Part shown: positions 26,501 to 35,829 of the stretch, one piece after another
Layout: each line of letters starts with the position of its first letter
Position numbering within the stretch: the stretch's first letter is position 1
Assembly (NCBI GenBank): GCA_016722295.1
Contig: JADKGL010000003.1
Location: 1-64,000, forward strand
From: Saprospiraceae bacterium
GTDB taxonomy: Bacteria; Bacteroidota; Bacteroidia; Chitinophagales; Saprospiraceae
Reading direction: 5' to 3'
DNA length: 64,000 nucleotides
The notes under the pieces: generated by a model
The model's input: the letters and a program-made list of their open reading frames with translations, nothing else
The model's database searches: none
What the model was told of the DNA's origin: nothing
Program-made: the position numbers and the translations under genes

Positions 26501-29122
26501 TATAGATTTAATCGATTAATCGAAGTTGAGTCATATATTGGAAGTAGTTATATAGAATTTCTTCAAAAAAATATCATCAGTGCCTCAAAGCAAATAGATT
26601 GGCAGGCAAACGTAAAGAATCTCTCTTACAGTGGCAGCTATTTGTTAGAATTGAGTTCGAAGAAAAAATTAATACGAAATTTTAATATTAGATCTGATAC
26701 TGGATTTATAGTAAAAAAATTGAATGATAGTAGTTTTCACGTATTGAATTTTAAGAAAAATAGAGATTACATACTACAATTTACAGCAGATAACTTCGCA
26801 TGTGAAAGTGATTCAATATGCATGAATGCATTTTGGTATTGTACAGATACAATTTCTACAAAACAATTGTCCTGTGATAAAACTACTCTCGCTATTGAGC
26901 TTAAGGATAAAGATCCATTGATGGAATTAAACGTCATTCAAGATGCTCGAGCTGTTGATCTGTGCGATACGATTCCTGAATATATGATTGAGCTATACAA
27001 TGCAAATGAAGGTACAGCATATCAAGTTGTATTGGATCTCTATATTCCGCAAGGAGTGAGTATAATTCCTTCCACGTTGTTTATAGATCATGCTACTAGC
27101 AATGGTTTTATTCCATTGGTTTTACCAGAATTGATTTCCACGAATTATTACCGATGGGATTTCAACAAGATTATACCTGACTTTATAAATAAAGGTTTAC
27201 TTGGGGTCAACTCATTTCCAAAAAATCGAATACGTGTAAAATTTAAAGCGATAGCAGCTTGTGATGCTGTGATCAATTCAAATTTAACTTTTTACTCCAC
27301 TGCAGAATCCAATTGTAATGAAAAGACAAACCAAGTTTTTCGAAGCACAAATAAAATCCAAATTAGTAATGTAAACACTAGCCATAGCGTTCAGTTATTG
27401 AGTAAAATCACTTCTGCTAGTATACTCAATGATGATATCGAATTTGAAATTGAAGCGATCAATACAAAAAATTTCGATCGAAATGATAGCATTGAAATCG
27501 TTCTTCCTTTTGGTATAAAATACGTTACTAATTCTATGCTTCCAATTCAAGGTATTGTAAAATCAGAACCATTGATCATCATGCAGAATGGAGTCCAAAC
27601 ATTGCGATTTAGTCTAGAAGCAAATCCAGTAGCAAGTGTGGTAAAGTTTAAGCTTCGCACTTATTGTTGGAATAATGTAAAATGTGATTTAGTTAGCATT
27701 CGAATGAATAGCTTTTATCGAGAGCAGGCATTATGTATATTGACCAATGAGAAATGTCCTATCTATTTACAAACCGGACAAACACAATTGGATGTCAATA
27801 AAATTTGTCCTGAACTTCGCATAAATGATTTTACATTTTCAAAGCCTGGTAGAGATAATTTTTTATCAGTAGATTTTACTGCGAGTTATCCTAGTAGTTT
27901 TGAAAACGATAGTTTATGCATTGCGATATTTTCAGACTCAGATGGGAATGCTAAACTTAGTGCGGCAGATAAAAAAATAATTCAGTTTGCAGAAGCATAT
28001 AAAAGAATAATATCTGGAATGAGTACATCGAGAAGTTTTCGCATCAATGATCAAGAGTTAAATACTTGTCACTTTTTTGCTGTGACTATACCGAAAACTT
28101 GTATCTGTGGAGTCGATACGGCTTCTCTTGTTTTAGATTCTTTAGCATCGACACAATCATTTTATACTATTTGTGCCGGAACTGCATTGACACTTGGAAT
28201 TGACTCTATAGCACAAAAAAAATATCGTTGGAATCCTGACTCAAGAATTAGTTGTTCTACTTGTCCTAAGTTTGTTTTTATTTCAAATCAAACTGATTCT
28301 TTTTTGACACAAACATTTGAATTGGAAGAGCTCGATAGTTTGTCTTGTCGTCGAAAACATTTTTTCACAGTCACTATCAATCAACAACAACTAGGCAAGA
28401 AAGAATATATCGATATATGTAAAGGTGAAACTGTAATGTTGGAAACAAATGCTGCTACGTTTTTGTGGAGAGGCGAACAATTATTAGATTCTACGAATAG
28501 AAAAATCACCAGAAAAATCGAGCGCGATCAAATGATTTTTTTAGATTATTTCGATAGCAATCAATGTCCTATTTCAGATACATTTTGTATAAGAATTTTG
28601 GATGTTATCGATGATTTTACAATAGCTTCTGATACGACAATCATTCTCGGAGGAAAGGCAAATCTATGGGTCAAAGGAGTGAATTCAGTGCAATGGTCGC
28701 CATCGAATACGGTCGATTGTCCATCTTGTTTGTCTACGATAGCTATGCCAAGCTCCAGCACTATTTATTCTGCTGAAATCCTTGATAAAAACAATTGTCC
28801 AAAACAAAGACAGATAAAAGTAACAGTCATATTTCCAGAATGTGATTCTTCAAAAATATTTATACCAAATGCATTTTCACCTAATGAAGATCAGCACAAT
28901 GATGATTGGTTCATCAAAGGGCAAAATTTAGAAAAAGTTAATATCGTAATCTATAATCGTTGGGGTCAAAAAGTATTTGAAACACAAGATATTAAGACAG
29001 CTTGGGATGGAAGATATTTAGGAAAAGAATTAGTTCCGGATGTCTTTGGGTATTGTGTAGAAGCTTACTGTTTTGGTGGCAAAAAATATACTCTGAAAGG
29101 AAATGTCAGTTTGTTAAAATAG
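23570..29122 (+). CDS. very large secreted protein with gliding-type (type B) T9SS C-terminal domain
   Basis: The 1850-residue protein has a signal peptide (about residues 1-20, ending SIALGQ). Many beta-sandwich segments of DUF11-like character follow (for example EFSSMSIEFDNTSNVPIGN near 38 and DTIPEYMIELYNANEGTAYQ near 1135), with paired cysteines throughout. The last ~90 residues (from residue ~1763: IFIPNAFSPNEDQHNDDWFI, IYNRWGQKVFE, AWDGRYLGKELVPDVFGY) are the CHU_C/gliding-motility-type sorting domain, T9SS type B. Type B cargo usually depends on a PorP/SprF-like partner; none is adjacent here. Its role is probably adhesive, inferred from architecture. No frame break was found in 5.5 kb, in contrast to the gene at the left edge. 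Confidence 0.85.
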   Translation: MRSFLLSTYIMLSTFSIALGQAIQIKLNDPKFASVCEFSSMSIEFDNTSNVPIGNIDFSLHLPVGVQYVLGTITSATEKNINNRSIPEFTITSIPSSSKITCQLTVVFDCSAFDASNEAVMLRNKIIASYNGIKDSVQSNIPYNLFSPFLLIQDVPDISKESSSSVFRQIKITNTRIGPIRSFEFTDDHDSADIFSANGNLIINTHTQLKLAFGAKDFLLIGDKDSLFERDETILVDEVINNLTCIPKVVKSTLTANWGCSSQVCQSSQKFTSVLFTSNTNFADIQPTAVTNRLECICDPFGAKQELILTNRGSADAENIEVEIFTGDLASGQVFGLVKDSISFQGNPNIKIDTIEFKDALTDSDCKGNFYYKLRIVFSHIPAKEFVRIQFRYGTCLLAPIDSTQNLEWKYGFRYFTKCIPNSENTSSNRVGTIKGITKKITNVLLPNFMGDSIPINKIFDLSHNVNIQHPTSSEILFLTYYIPCNFTIHDTSFLLNNKLPIHKSQIENKFGTKIIKLYYAPPFQTNVNQVLKLSATCNILCLDTIQKEESRNLISSCEDKEDLKVRFQSEICAEAQLSCIDTNCVCGPFTGSRLTLNLDCPPDQRLDTIPAYLNFTSDFRRANVGLEDNNNDRFTSNTNLDSSLIDLKKFVTGDTIINEFFSIVKKDNPFFHSDSIVFYIQSAIQFAPISSYVSIYDRSTNQYYSGYIPLRKYKSTSLNIDCGQTGPVRSGIGQGDIVPITPQILRENGINIPLDFIFEEGDSIYSKILLRFVSASPTRVFKATIRHYAFLFDSEKQRQLNFSCGINEFTAYFITNSLSFSQTNPKATLCGDQLEFPIFTIGQNPLLNNFFQNEFRSLLRINSCNVMPNGNYPGIEINSLVFNYFYKDSLSRTLIRKDTVPLLFRANLYSIDSLYFKTVAFDEAYEIEISMLGKISDCEKYYSNPNKKFYTLNIKFESPTNSAYVISPELITLYESYRFNRLIEVESYIGSSYIEFLQKNIISASKQIDWQANVKNLSYSGSYLLELSSKKKLIRNFNIRSDTGFIVKKLNDSSFHVLNFKKNRDYILQFTADNFACESDSICMNAFWYCTDTISTKQLSCDKTTLAIELKDKDPLMELNVIQDARAVDLCDTIPEYMIELYNANEGTAYQVVLDLYIPQGVSIIPSTLFIDHATSNGFIPLVLPELISTNYYRWDFNKIIPDFINKGLLGVNSFPKNRIRVKFKAIAACDAVINSNLTFYSTAESNCNEKTNQVFRSTNKIQISNVNTSHSVQLLSKITSASILNDDIEFEIEAINTKNFDRNDSIEIVLPFGIKYVTNSMLPIQGIVKSEPLIIMQNGVQTLRFSLEANPVASVVKFKLRTYCWNNVKCDLVSIRMNSFYREQALCILTNEKCPIYLQTGQTQLDVNKICPELRINDFTFSKPGRDNFLSVDFTASYPSSFENDSLCIAIFSDSDGNAKLSAADKKIIQFAEAYKRIISGMSTSRSFRINDQELNTCHFFAVTIPKTCICGVDTASLVLDSLASTQSFYTICAGTALTLGIDSIAQKKYRWNPDSRISCSTCPKFVFISNQTDSFLTQTFELEELDSLSCRRKHFFTVTINQQQLGKKEYIDICKGETVMLETNAATFLWRGEQLLDSTNRKITRKIERDQMIFLDYFDSNQCPISDTFCIRILDVIDDFTIASDTTIILGGKANLWVKGVNSVQWSPSNTVDCPSCLSTIAMPSSSTIYSAEILDKNNCPKQRQIKVTVIFPECDSSKIFIPNAFSPNEDQHNDDWFIKGQNLEKVNIVIYNRWGQKVFETQDIKTAWDGRYLGKELVPDVFGYCVEAYCFGGKKYTLKGNVSLLK

Positions 29123-29144
29123 AATTTTTTAAATTATAATTATT

Positions 29145-29930
29145 TTAATTTGGTCTCTTCAAAGTAAACCAAAAGGTGCTTCCTTTTCCTTCTGAACTGC
29201 GAACACCGACTTGTTCGCCATGAGCCTCAAGAATATGTTTCACAATAGACAATCCAAGTCCAGTTCCACCAGTTGAACGTGTGCGATGTTTATCTACTCG
29301 ATAGAATCGTTCAAATAGTCTAGCTAGGTGATCTGCATGGATCCCTGGACCATCGTCTGAAACCTCCACTAAAAGCTTCTTTTCCATTGTATAGAGACCA
29401 ATTGATACTGAACTACCTATATTGCCATAGTTGATTGCATTAAGTATTAGATTTTGTAAGACTTCAGTAATTTTTATGCGATCAGCTTTAACCATGTGAA
29501 TTTTATCACAACCATCTTTGAATTGTAATCTGATTTTTTTTTGTGCAGCTTTGACTTTGACTTCTTCATAGATTTCTTGAATGGTTTCAGTAATATTAAA
29601 GTGTACTAATTCGAGTCTCAATTCACCCGTCTCATATTGAGTGATTTGAATTAAGTCGTGTACGATATTATTCAATCTTTCTACATTCTCAGCTGCTTTA
29701 TTCAAGAAATGTTTTGATAGTTCTTTGTCATCTGGATCAGATTCGCGAAGTGTATCTATATACCCTTGTATATTGAATATTGGCGTCTTCAATTCATGAG
29801 AGACATTTCCTAAAAATTCTCTTCTGTATTGCTCATTTATTTGGATTTGCGCTACACGTTTATCATTATCTTTTTCAAAATTATCGACATCATGTACGAT
29901 CGTCGTCCATAAATCCTCACTTTTTATCAA
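29145..29930 (-). CDS. sensor histidine kinase, PhoR-like, C-terminal part (frameshift-split)
   Basis: This frame holds the catalytic half. It contains the dimerisation/phosphoacceptor helix YRREFLGNVSHELKTPIF (His at residue 45 of the fragment), the N box (LQNLILNAINYG), G1 (VSDDGPGI), F box (LFERFYRVDK) and G2 (GGTGLGLSIVKHI). It autophosphorylates on His and passes the phosphate to the regulator encoded immediately upstream. The TTG start at 29930 is not a natural gene start: protein continues upstream as KSNQARELIKSED and joins the membrane fragment at 29927-30202 across a five-base A run (T5 at 29956-29960 on the plus strand). The intact kinase would be about 355 residues. Confidence 0.82.
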   Translation of the reverse strand: MIKSEDLWTTIVHDVDNFEKDNDKRVAQIQINEQYRREFLGNVSHELKTPIFNIQGYIDTLRESDPDDKELSKHFLNKAAENVERLNNIVHDLIQITQYETGELRLELVHFNITETIQEIYEEVKVKAAQKKIRLQFKDGCDKIHMVKADRIKITEVLQNLILNAINYGNIGSSVSIGLYTMEKKLLVEVSDDGPGIHADHLARLFERFYRVDKHRTRSTGGTGLGLSIVKHILEAHGEQVGVRSSEGKGSTFWFTLKRPN

Positions 29931-30202
29931 TTCACGAGCTTGATTTGATTTTCTATTTTTGTAATAAGCTTATAAAGTACTTTAATTTTTCTATACAAAA
30001 AAAACTCAACAAAATAATAGATGACTAAATAACTAATACAAAACAAACTTAGAAATGAACCAATAAAAAACAGAAAGGAGAAAGAAATATTTTTGGTAAC
30101 GAATACGATTATTATTAAAAAACTAAAGAGAAGACTAAGCAACAATGATGTCACAATAGAAATATGCCGTAGAGTAATGTTTTTATTCTGAAAAAAATCC
30201 AA
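29927..30202 (-). CDS. sensor histidine kinase, N-terminal membrane part (frameshift-split)
   Basis: The 91-residue fragment has two membrane helices (about residues 14-36, SIVTSLLLSLLFSFLIIIVFV, and 40-68, FSFLFFIGSFLSLFCISYLVIYYFV). A basic exit segment (LYRKIKVLYKLITK) follows. Two helices and no large periplasmic loop match the short PhoR-like kinases of Bacteroidota. The last residues after ITK (IENQIKLVN) are in the wrong frame. It starts 12 bases downstream of the response-regulator stop, as expected for one operon. Confidence 0.6.
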   Translation of the reverse strand: MDFFQNKNITLRHISIVTSLLLSLLFSFLIIIVFVTKNISFSFLFFIGSFLSLFCISYLVIYYFVEFFLYRKIKVLYKLITKIENQIKLVN

Positions 30203-30214
30203 TATTTTTTTGCT

Positions 30215-30880
30215 TTACAGTTCAAATTTATAACCAACTCCCTTTAATGTCTTTATAAAGGAATCTCCTACTTTTTCGCGAAGTTTGCGTACATGAACAT
30301 CTACGGTACGCTCACCTACGATGACCTCATCACCCCAAATTGATTCAAGAATTTGATTCCGATCAAATACCTTGCCTGGAGTTGAAGCCAATAAGTAGAG
30401 CAATTTGAATTCTTTGCGAGCCAATACCAATTCTATCCCATCGAGTTTGGCTGAATATTTTTCCAGATCCAATTCTAGATTTTTTAATTTGAGGATCTTT
30501 TGTTCAGATTTTTTAAGCCATTGGTTATGGATTGCATGAATTCGACTCAAAAATACATTTAGTTTGACAGGTTTTTGAATAAAATCATTGGCTCCAAGGT
30601 TAAAGGCTTGAATTTGGGCTTCATCTTCTGTTTTAGCGGTTAAGAAAATGATTATACTGGTATCAAATTCAGGATATTTTCTCAATTCTTGACAAACCAC
30701 ATAGCCATCATGAATAGGCATCATGACATCTAAAACTAATAAGTATGGTTTGCTTTTAAGTGCGAGCTCAATTGCTTCTTTTCCGTTGTTGGCTAAAATC
30801 ACTTCATAGCCAGCTTTAGCGAGATTAAATGACAAAAACTCCAATACATCGGGCTCATCATCAGCCAATAAGATTTTCAT
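30215..30880 (-). CDS. OmpR/PhoB-family response regulator
   Basis: The 221-residue regulator starts at the ATG at 30880 (MKILLADDEPDVLEF); a GTG three codons upstream is possible. The receiver domain has the acidic pocket DDE, phospho-acceptor Asp51 (LLVLDVMMP), Thr in FLTAKTEDE and Lys in FIQKPVKL. The C-terminal winged-helix DNA-binding domain (LVLARKEFKLLYLLASTPGKVFDRNQILESIWG...RTVDVHVRKLREKVG) is typical of the OmpR/PhoB class. The partner kinase follows in the same operon. Family members of this kinase/regulator type often answer phosphate limitation or envelope state; the signal here is not shown by the sequence. Confidence 0.9.
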   Translation of the reverse strand: MKILLADDEPDVLEFLSFNLAKAGYEVILANNGKEAIELALKSKPYLLVLDVMMPIHDGYVVCQELRKYPEFDTSIIIFLTAKTEDEAQIQAFNLGANDFIQKPVKLNVFLSRIHAIHNQWLKKSEQKILKLKNLELDLEKYSAKLDGIELVLARKEFKLLYLLASTPGKVFDRNQILESIWGDEVIVGERTVDVHVRKLREKVGDSFIKTLKGVGYKFEL

Positions 30881-31016
30881 TTTGTCCACTTTGTATAATT
30901 TAATTTCGCAAAAATGGCAATTTAATTAACTCAAAGCCTCAAATCTTATGTTACCTAATCATTAAATCAGGCAAAATACTATGGAACAAGAACTTACACC
31001 AACCAAATGGGTCGGA

Positions 31017-32330
31017 TCAATATCTATAGTATTCTGGCTTAAACGGACCAGCTTGAGATACACCGATATAATCTGCTTGTTTCTTGTTCAACTCTTCTAG
31101 TTCAACTCCGATTTTAGATAAATGTAATCTTGCGACTTGCTCGTCGAGATGCTTAGGAAGCATATATACTTTGTTCTCGTATTGACTTGCATTTTGCCAT
31201 AATTCCAACTGTGCAAGGCATTGATTTGTGAATGAATTACTCATTACGAATGATGGATGACCTGTAGCACAACCAAGATTTACCAATCTTCCTTCAGCAA
31301 GGAGGATAATGTCTTTTCCATCCACAGTATATTTATCTACTTGAGGTTTGATTTCTATTTTAGTTTTGCCCCAATTGTCATTCAACCATGCGACATCGAT
31401 TTCATTATCGAAATGTCCGATATTGCACACTACAGTTTTGTCTTTCATCAACTTGAAATATTCTCCTGTGATGATATCGCAATTTCCAGTCGCAGTAACG
31501 ATGATGTTGGCAGCTTTTACTGCATCTTTCATCTTCATCACTTGGAATCCATCCATTGCGGCTTGTAATGCACAGATTGGGTCGATTTCAGTCACGATCA
31601 CTCGACATCCTGCTCCTCTTAATGAAGCTGCAGATCCCTTACCTACATCTCCATATCCAGCTACAACTGCTACTTTTCCAGCCATCATAAGGTCTGTTGC
31701 TCTTCGGATCGCATCCACACAAGATTCTTTACATCCGTATTTATTGTCGAATTTTGATTTTGTAACAGAGTCATTGATATTGATTGCTGGTAATGGAAGA
31801 GTTCCTTTAGTCACTCTTTCGTATAGTCTGTGTACACCAGTAGTCGTTTCTTCAGAAATTCCACGGATACCCGACACTAATTCTGGATATTTGTCTAGGA
31901 CCAAATTGGTCAAATCGCCACCATCATCCAAGATCATGTTCAACGGTTGATTGTCCGAAAAAGCAAACAAAGTCTGCTCGATACACCAATCAAACTCTTC
32001 ATTGTTCATTCCCTTCCAAGCATATACAGGGATTCCAGCTGCTGCGATTGCTGCTGCTGCGTGATCTTGAGTAGAAAAGATATTGCAAGAAGACCAGCTT
32101 ACTTCAGCACCCATTTCGATCAATGTCTCGATCAATACAGCTGTCTGAATTGTCATGTGAAGACATCCAGCGATACGTGCTCCTGCCAATGGTTTTGTTT
32201 TGCCGTGTTCTTCACGCAAAGCCATTAAGCCCGGCATTTCAGCCTCAGCTAATTCGATTTCTTTACGGCCCCAATTAGCCAAGCTAATATCTTTTACTTT
32301 GTACTGTACTGATGTTGCAATTTGCTCCAT
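31017..32330 (-). CDS. ahcY: adenosylhomocysteinase (S-adenosyl-L-homocysteine hydrolase)
   Basis: The 437-residue enzyme splits S-adenosylhomocysteine into adenosine and homocysteine, removing the inhibitor of methyltransferases and feeding homocysteine to methionine synthase (metH at 55.7 kb). Family motifs are continuous: LAGARIAGCLHMTIQTAVLI near residue 48, SSCNIFSTQDHAAAAIA near 80, the NAD-binding GYGDVGKGSAASLRGAG near 225, and GCATGHPSFVMSNSF near 355. The C-terminal end KPEYYRY carries the conserved Lys/Tyr pair that reaches the neighbouring subunit's NAD. Length and ATG start are standard. It is a single gene. Confidence 0.97.
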   Translation of the reverse strand: MEQIATSVQYKVKDISLANWGRKEIELAEAEMPGLMALREEHGKTKPLAGARIAGCLHMTIQTAVLIETLIEMGAEVSWSSCNIFSTQDHAAAAIAAAGIPVYAWKGMNNEEFDWCIEQTLFAFSDNQPLNMILDDGGDLTNLVLDKYPELVSGIRGISEETTTGVHRLYERVTKGTLPLPAININDSVTKSKFDNKYGCKESCVDAIRRATDLMMAGKVAVVAGYGDVGKGSAASLRGAGCRVIVTEIDPICALQAAMDGFQVMKMKDAVKAANIIVTATGNCDIITGEYFKLMKDKTVVCNIGHFDNEIDVAWLNDNWGKTKIEIKPQVDKYTVDGKDIILLAEGRLVNLGCATGHPSFVMSNSFTNQCLAQLELWQNASQYENKVYMLPKHLDEQVARLHLSKIGVELEELNKKQADYIGVSQAGPFKPEYYRY

Positions 32331-32569
32331 ATAAAATGATCTTTATTTTGCTGTAAAGATAGCTCTTTCTCCAATATAAATTGATAATTTAACAAGATGT
32401 TTGATATCTGCATACACAGGAGAAAGTAAACGCTAATTTTTGTTTCTATGAATCCTCAATACTGATCTTGGCTTTGTACTTTGGATTCTATTAAAAAATC
32501 ATGAGATCAACTGTGCATTTTCAATATTTGTATCAATTTTCTATTTATATTTACTGCAAAATAAAACGT

Positions 32570-34681
32570 ATGAAATATATAAACCTACTAGTTTTGATAA
32601 TAATTTCTAACATCCAGATCATTGCTCAGTTGCCTATTAGTTGGCAATTGGGGATAAATAAATCCAATTCGCCTTCTCCTCTTAAAATATTAGAAACAGC
32701 TGATAGTTGTATTTACCTATTTGGAGATCCTTTAATTTACGATATTGAATTACTTAAACCGTATAATGATAAACTAGATTTTTATTTATCAAAAATAGAT
32801 CGTTATGGCTGTTTGTTGTGGTCAAGGCCAATAAGGGGTGAAAAAACGGATAATTTTATTGATGTTATAGAGGTATCAAATGGATTTTTAATAAGCGCTT
32901 ACTCGAATTCTAATAAAGGATTGGATAAGTCGGAGGATTCTTTTGGAGGAAATGATTTGTGGCTCATTAAAGTAAACTATCAAGGCGACATTATTTGGGA
33001 CAAAACATATGGTGGTGCTGGAGAAGAGTTTTCAGGATACGAAATTAACAAAGGAATTATTAAAATACATGAAAACAGTTTTCTCCTTGGTATTTCTTCC
33101 AATTCTTACATTTCAGGAAACAAGTCAGAAGATAGTAAAGGAATGAATGATTATTGGATTCTCAATATCGATTCTTTAGGAAACATTCTAAAGCAAAGAA
33201 CAATTGGTGGAGATTTAGCCGATTATTTTAAAACTATCTCATATTCAAATAATTTAATTTATGCAATTGGAACATCGGATTCACCAATTTCAAATGACAA
33301 AACTATTGATGGCTCTGGTGTTTGGATAGTTCAATTAGATACGAATTTGAATAGTAAAAAACAAATCCTTGTACCCGCTTTAACTTCTTCAAATATTGGT
33401 TCTGTAATTGACAAGCAATCTAATCTTACCCTAGCGATGGAAACAAATTTAAGCACAAATTCGTATAAAAAAGATATTGGATATGGTGATTATGATTTGT
33501 GGTTATTAAAGTTAGACAAAGACCTTAACAGAATTTGGGATAAAGCTTATGGAGGAAATCAAAGCGAAAGTTTTGTAAAAAAGTTCGATATAAACAAGAA
33601 TAATAATTACAATGTTATTCTATATAGTAATTCAGAAAAATCAGGTAATAAAACCAGCCCTATTTATGGGAATTCTGATACATGGATTTTAGAAATCGCA
33701 AGTAATGGAAATATTGTTTGGCAATTAACCCTTGGTGGTGGTGGATATGAAGCTGGTTATGATTTTATTCCTACACGTGATAATGGAATGTTAGTTCTAA
33801 GCAACTCCAATTCACCAATATCGGGCAATAAAACAGTCCCTTTATTTAATAATAATTATCAATATTGGCTAGTAAAATTACACCAGCAATGTGTACAGCG
33901 ATCGATGTACATCGACACTCTTTGCAATGGGGAAGATTTTTGGATTAATGGTGAGATCTATTCAGAAAAAAATAAACGTGGAACTCAAATATTAAAGGGA
34001 AGCAATAATTGTGATAGTATCCTTTGTGTCAATTTGGCTTTTAGACCAGAGAATATATCTAATTATACTTTTGAGGCTTGTGTGAATGATACCATTCGAA
34101 TTGGTCAGAAGATTATAACACCATTGGATACTTTAATAAAGTTCAGACTAGCAAATGCTTCTTACAATGGATGTGATAGTGTCGTTTGTGTGAAAATAGT
34201 TCGATATGACAGTCTATTGTGTGACGGTTTCGTGATCAATGATGATGGTTCGTCAAATGGATCGATCGAACTTGTAATCAAAGGAGGCAAACCACCTTAT
34301 AAAGTGCTTTGGAATACAGGATCAACAGCTACAAAAATCCAACAGCTCAAAGCAGGAACTTATTTTGTAGTCATTACAGATGCTTTAGGATGTCAGACGA
34401 TAAAAGAATTTATCATCAAATCTTCAACTCGTAATAATGACATCGATAGTCCTTTATTGCATTACTTTTTTTCAAATGAAAATATGTTAAACTTGCAATT
34501 TTCTGCAATCGATGAATATCATATTAAAATACATAGTCTAGATGGAAAACTACTTTTACAAAAATCATTGAATTCGGATGCAACAAGTATAGATTTGTCG
34601 GCACTGACTTCAACTATTTATTTTCTTTCCATTGAAAATTCAAAGAACGAAATGCATTCATTGAAGATTTTAAAAAACTAA
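32570..34681 (+). CDS. secreted repeat protein with SprB-like repeat and T9SS type A tail
   Basis: The protein is 703 residues from the ATG at 32570 (MKYINLLVLIIISNIQIIAQ signal peptide); the frame is open further up to 32501, but that stretch does not look like a leader. Residues ~25-450 are a chain of beta-propeller-like repeats with recurring W-(D/S)-K-(T/A)-(Y/L)-GG...E and SGNK(T/S)...WI/WL blocks. A Cys-rich segment follows (CNGEDFWINGEIY, CVNDTIRIG), then one SprB-like repeat (DGSSNGSIELVIKGGKPPYKV, AGTYFVVITDALGCQ). A C-terminal type A tail (IKIHSLDGKLLLQKSL, IYFLSIENSKNEM, LKILKN) ends the protein. Its ligand is unknown. Confidence 0.75.
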   Translation: MKYINLLVLIIISNIQIIAQLPISWQLGINKSNSPSPLKILETADSCIYLFGDPLIYDIELLKPYNDKLDFYLSKIDRYGCLLWSRPIRGEKTDNFIDVIEVSNGFLISAYSNSNKGLDKSEDSFGGNDLWLIKVNYQGDIIWDKTYGGAGEEFSGYEINKGIIKIHENSFLLGISSNSYISGNKSEDSKGMNDYWILNIDSLGNILKQRTIGGDLADYFKTISYSNNLIYAIGTSDSPISNDKTIDGSGVWIVQLDTNLNSKKQILVPALTSSNIGSVIDKQSNLTLAMETNLSTNSYKKDIGYGDYDLWLLKLDKDLNRIWDKAYGGNQSESFVKKFDINKNNNYNVILYSNSEKSGNKTSPIYGNSDTWILEIASNGNIVWQLTLGGGGYEAGYDFIPTRDNGMLVLSNSNSPISGNKTVPLFNNNYQYWLVKLHQQCVQRSMYIDTLCNGEDFWINGEIYSEKNKRGTQILKGSNNCDSILCVNLAFRPENISNYTFEACVNDTIRIGQKIITPLDTLIKFRLANASYNGCDSVVCVKIVRYDSLLCDGFVINDDGSSNGSIELVIKGGKPPYKVLWNTGSTATKIQQLKAGTYFVVITDALGCQTIKEFIIKSSTRNNDIDSPLLHYFFSNENMLNLQFSAIDEYHIKIHSLDGKLLLQKSLNSDATSIDLSALTSTIYFLSIENSKNEMHSLKILKN

Positions 34682-34718
34682 TCCAGAAATAAACAAAAAA
34701 CTAAAGTAAAATATCGGT

Positions 34719-35795
34719 CTAAATATCACCTCTACCTGCAGAAATAAAACCTAAATCGATTAAGCGACTCTCTAGAATTTTTTCTAAACTTATTTCTTCT
34801 TTTGAGACTGGATAGGCATTATAAAGTAGTGCATTTGGGATATCTTTTGACAATTGAATGTTATCTTGTGATACTTGATAAAATAATTTTTTTCGCATGA
34901 GTTCCTCTGCTAAATAGATTTGTTCAGGCTGTCCAGGTGTAGGAATAAGCAACGCTTTTTTGTGTAATTTGTGTAGGTCTAAAAGACTTGTATACCCACT
35001 GCGACAAATTATGAGATCCGAAGAGGATATAATGGTATTCAGTTGCTCCGATCCAGCGAGATTAATTGTTTCAAATTTAGAAGGACTTGTCATTGGACTA
35101 GAGACACCTCTTACGATTATTATTCTTTTATCAGTGAATGCATTGAGTTGATTTAGTAGTATTTCTTCTAGATAGCTGCGTTGTGGCTCAGGTCCAGAAA
35201 GTACCACGGCGATATCATATTTGGTCGGTAGATTTAGCTTATTAAATCTGCTGATTGCACCGATGAAATGTTTTTTTGACCATTTGTATTGATGCGCCAA
35301 GCTTCCTGAAAGATTTTGTTCACTGGAGATATCTGGAATCCATAATTCATCAAAACGCTTATAAAAAAAATCAATCCATATCGCAGATACTTTTTCAAAT
35401 AACCAAACACCAATAGGAAAATGAAGATGATGAGAGATGATTACAGATTTTATTTTAGATTGAAATGCGCCAAGTCTTGCATCTGAAATGACCAAATCGA
35501 TATTTTTTGTTTTACAGATTTTTTTAATTTGGAAATGTTCGACAATGATTGCTTTATGAATATTGAATAGATAAAACATCATGTTGATGACCATGTTTTT
35601 ACTAGGGTATTTGACAGCATAGTCGATCAATTCATAACATTTCAATTGAGGAAATTCTTTTTGTAATAACTCAATTCCTGCACCAGAACAAGCTAAGCAA
35701 ACTTGATCCCCTCGATCTACAAAGTAGCGAATGACAGGAATGGATCTAGTGATATGCCCAAGGCCCCAATGTTGAGGTGTGATGAGTACATTCAC
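34719..35795 (-). CDS. MurG/UGT-like glycosyltransferase (GT-B fold)
   Basis: The 358-residue protein begins with a GTG (MNVLITPQHWGLGHITRSIP); no ATG is available. The HWGLGHITRS loop is the nucleotide-sugar transferase G-loop of the GT1/GT28-like group, and the C-terminal domain shows SSDLIICRSGYTSLLDLHK and ALLIPTPGQPEQIYLAEEL, the donor-binding region of GT-B enzymes. The family transfers a sugar from a nucleotide donor; the acceptor (lipid, glycan or small molecule) is unknown. It converges with the T9SS gene and lies 34 bases downstream of nadB, so the two may be cotranscribed. Confidence 0.78.
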   Translation of the reverse strand: MNVLITPQHWGLGHITRSIPVIRYFVDRGDQVCLACSGAGIELLQKEFPQLKCYELIDYAVKYPSKNMVINMMFYLFNIHKAIIVEHFQIKKICKTKNIDLVISDARLGAFQSKIKSVIISHHLHFPIGVWLFEKVSAIWIDFFYKRFDELWIPDISSEQNLSGSLAHQYKWSKKHFIGAISRFNKLNLPTKYDIAVVLSGPEPQRSYLEEILLNQLNAFTDKRIIIVRGVSSPMTSPSKFETINLAGSEQLNTIISSSDLIICRSGYTSLLDLHKLHKKALLIPTPGQPEQIYLAEELMRKKLFYQVSQDNIQLSKDIPNALLYNAYPVSKEEISLEKILESRLIDLGFISAGRGDI

Positions 35796-35829
35796 TGCTT
35801 ATATTTTAACATGATTTAGTAGATTGAAT

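Noticed and set aside
31257..32228. Long plus-strand open frames opposite ahcY
   Set aside because: They are antisense shadows of a highly conserved gene with no start signals or recognisable protein.
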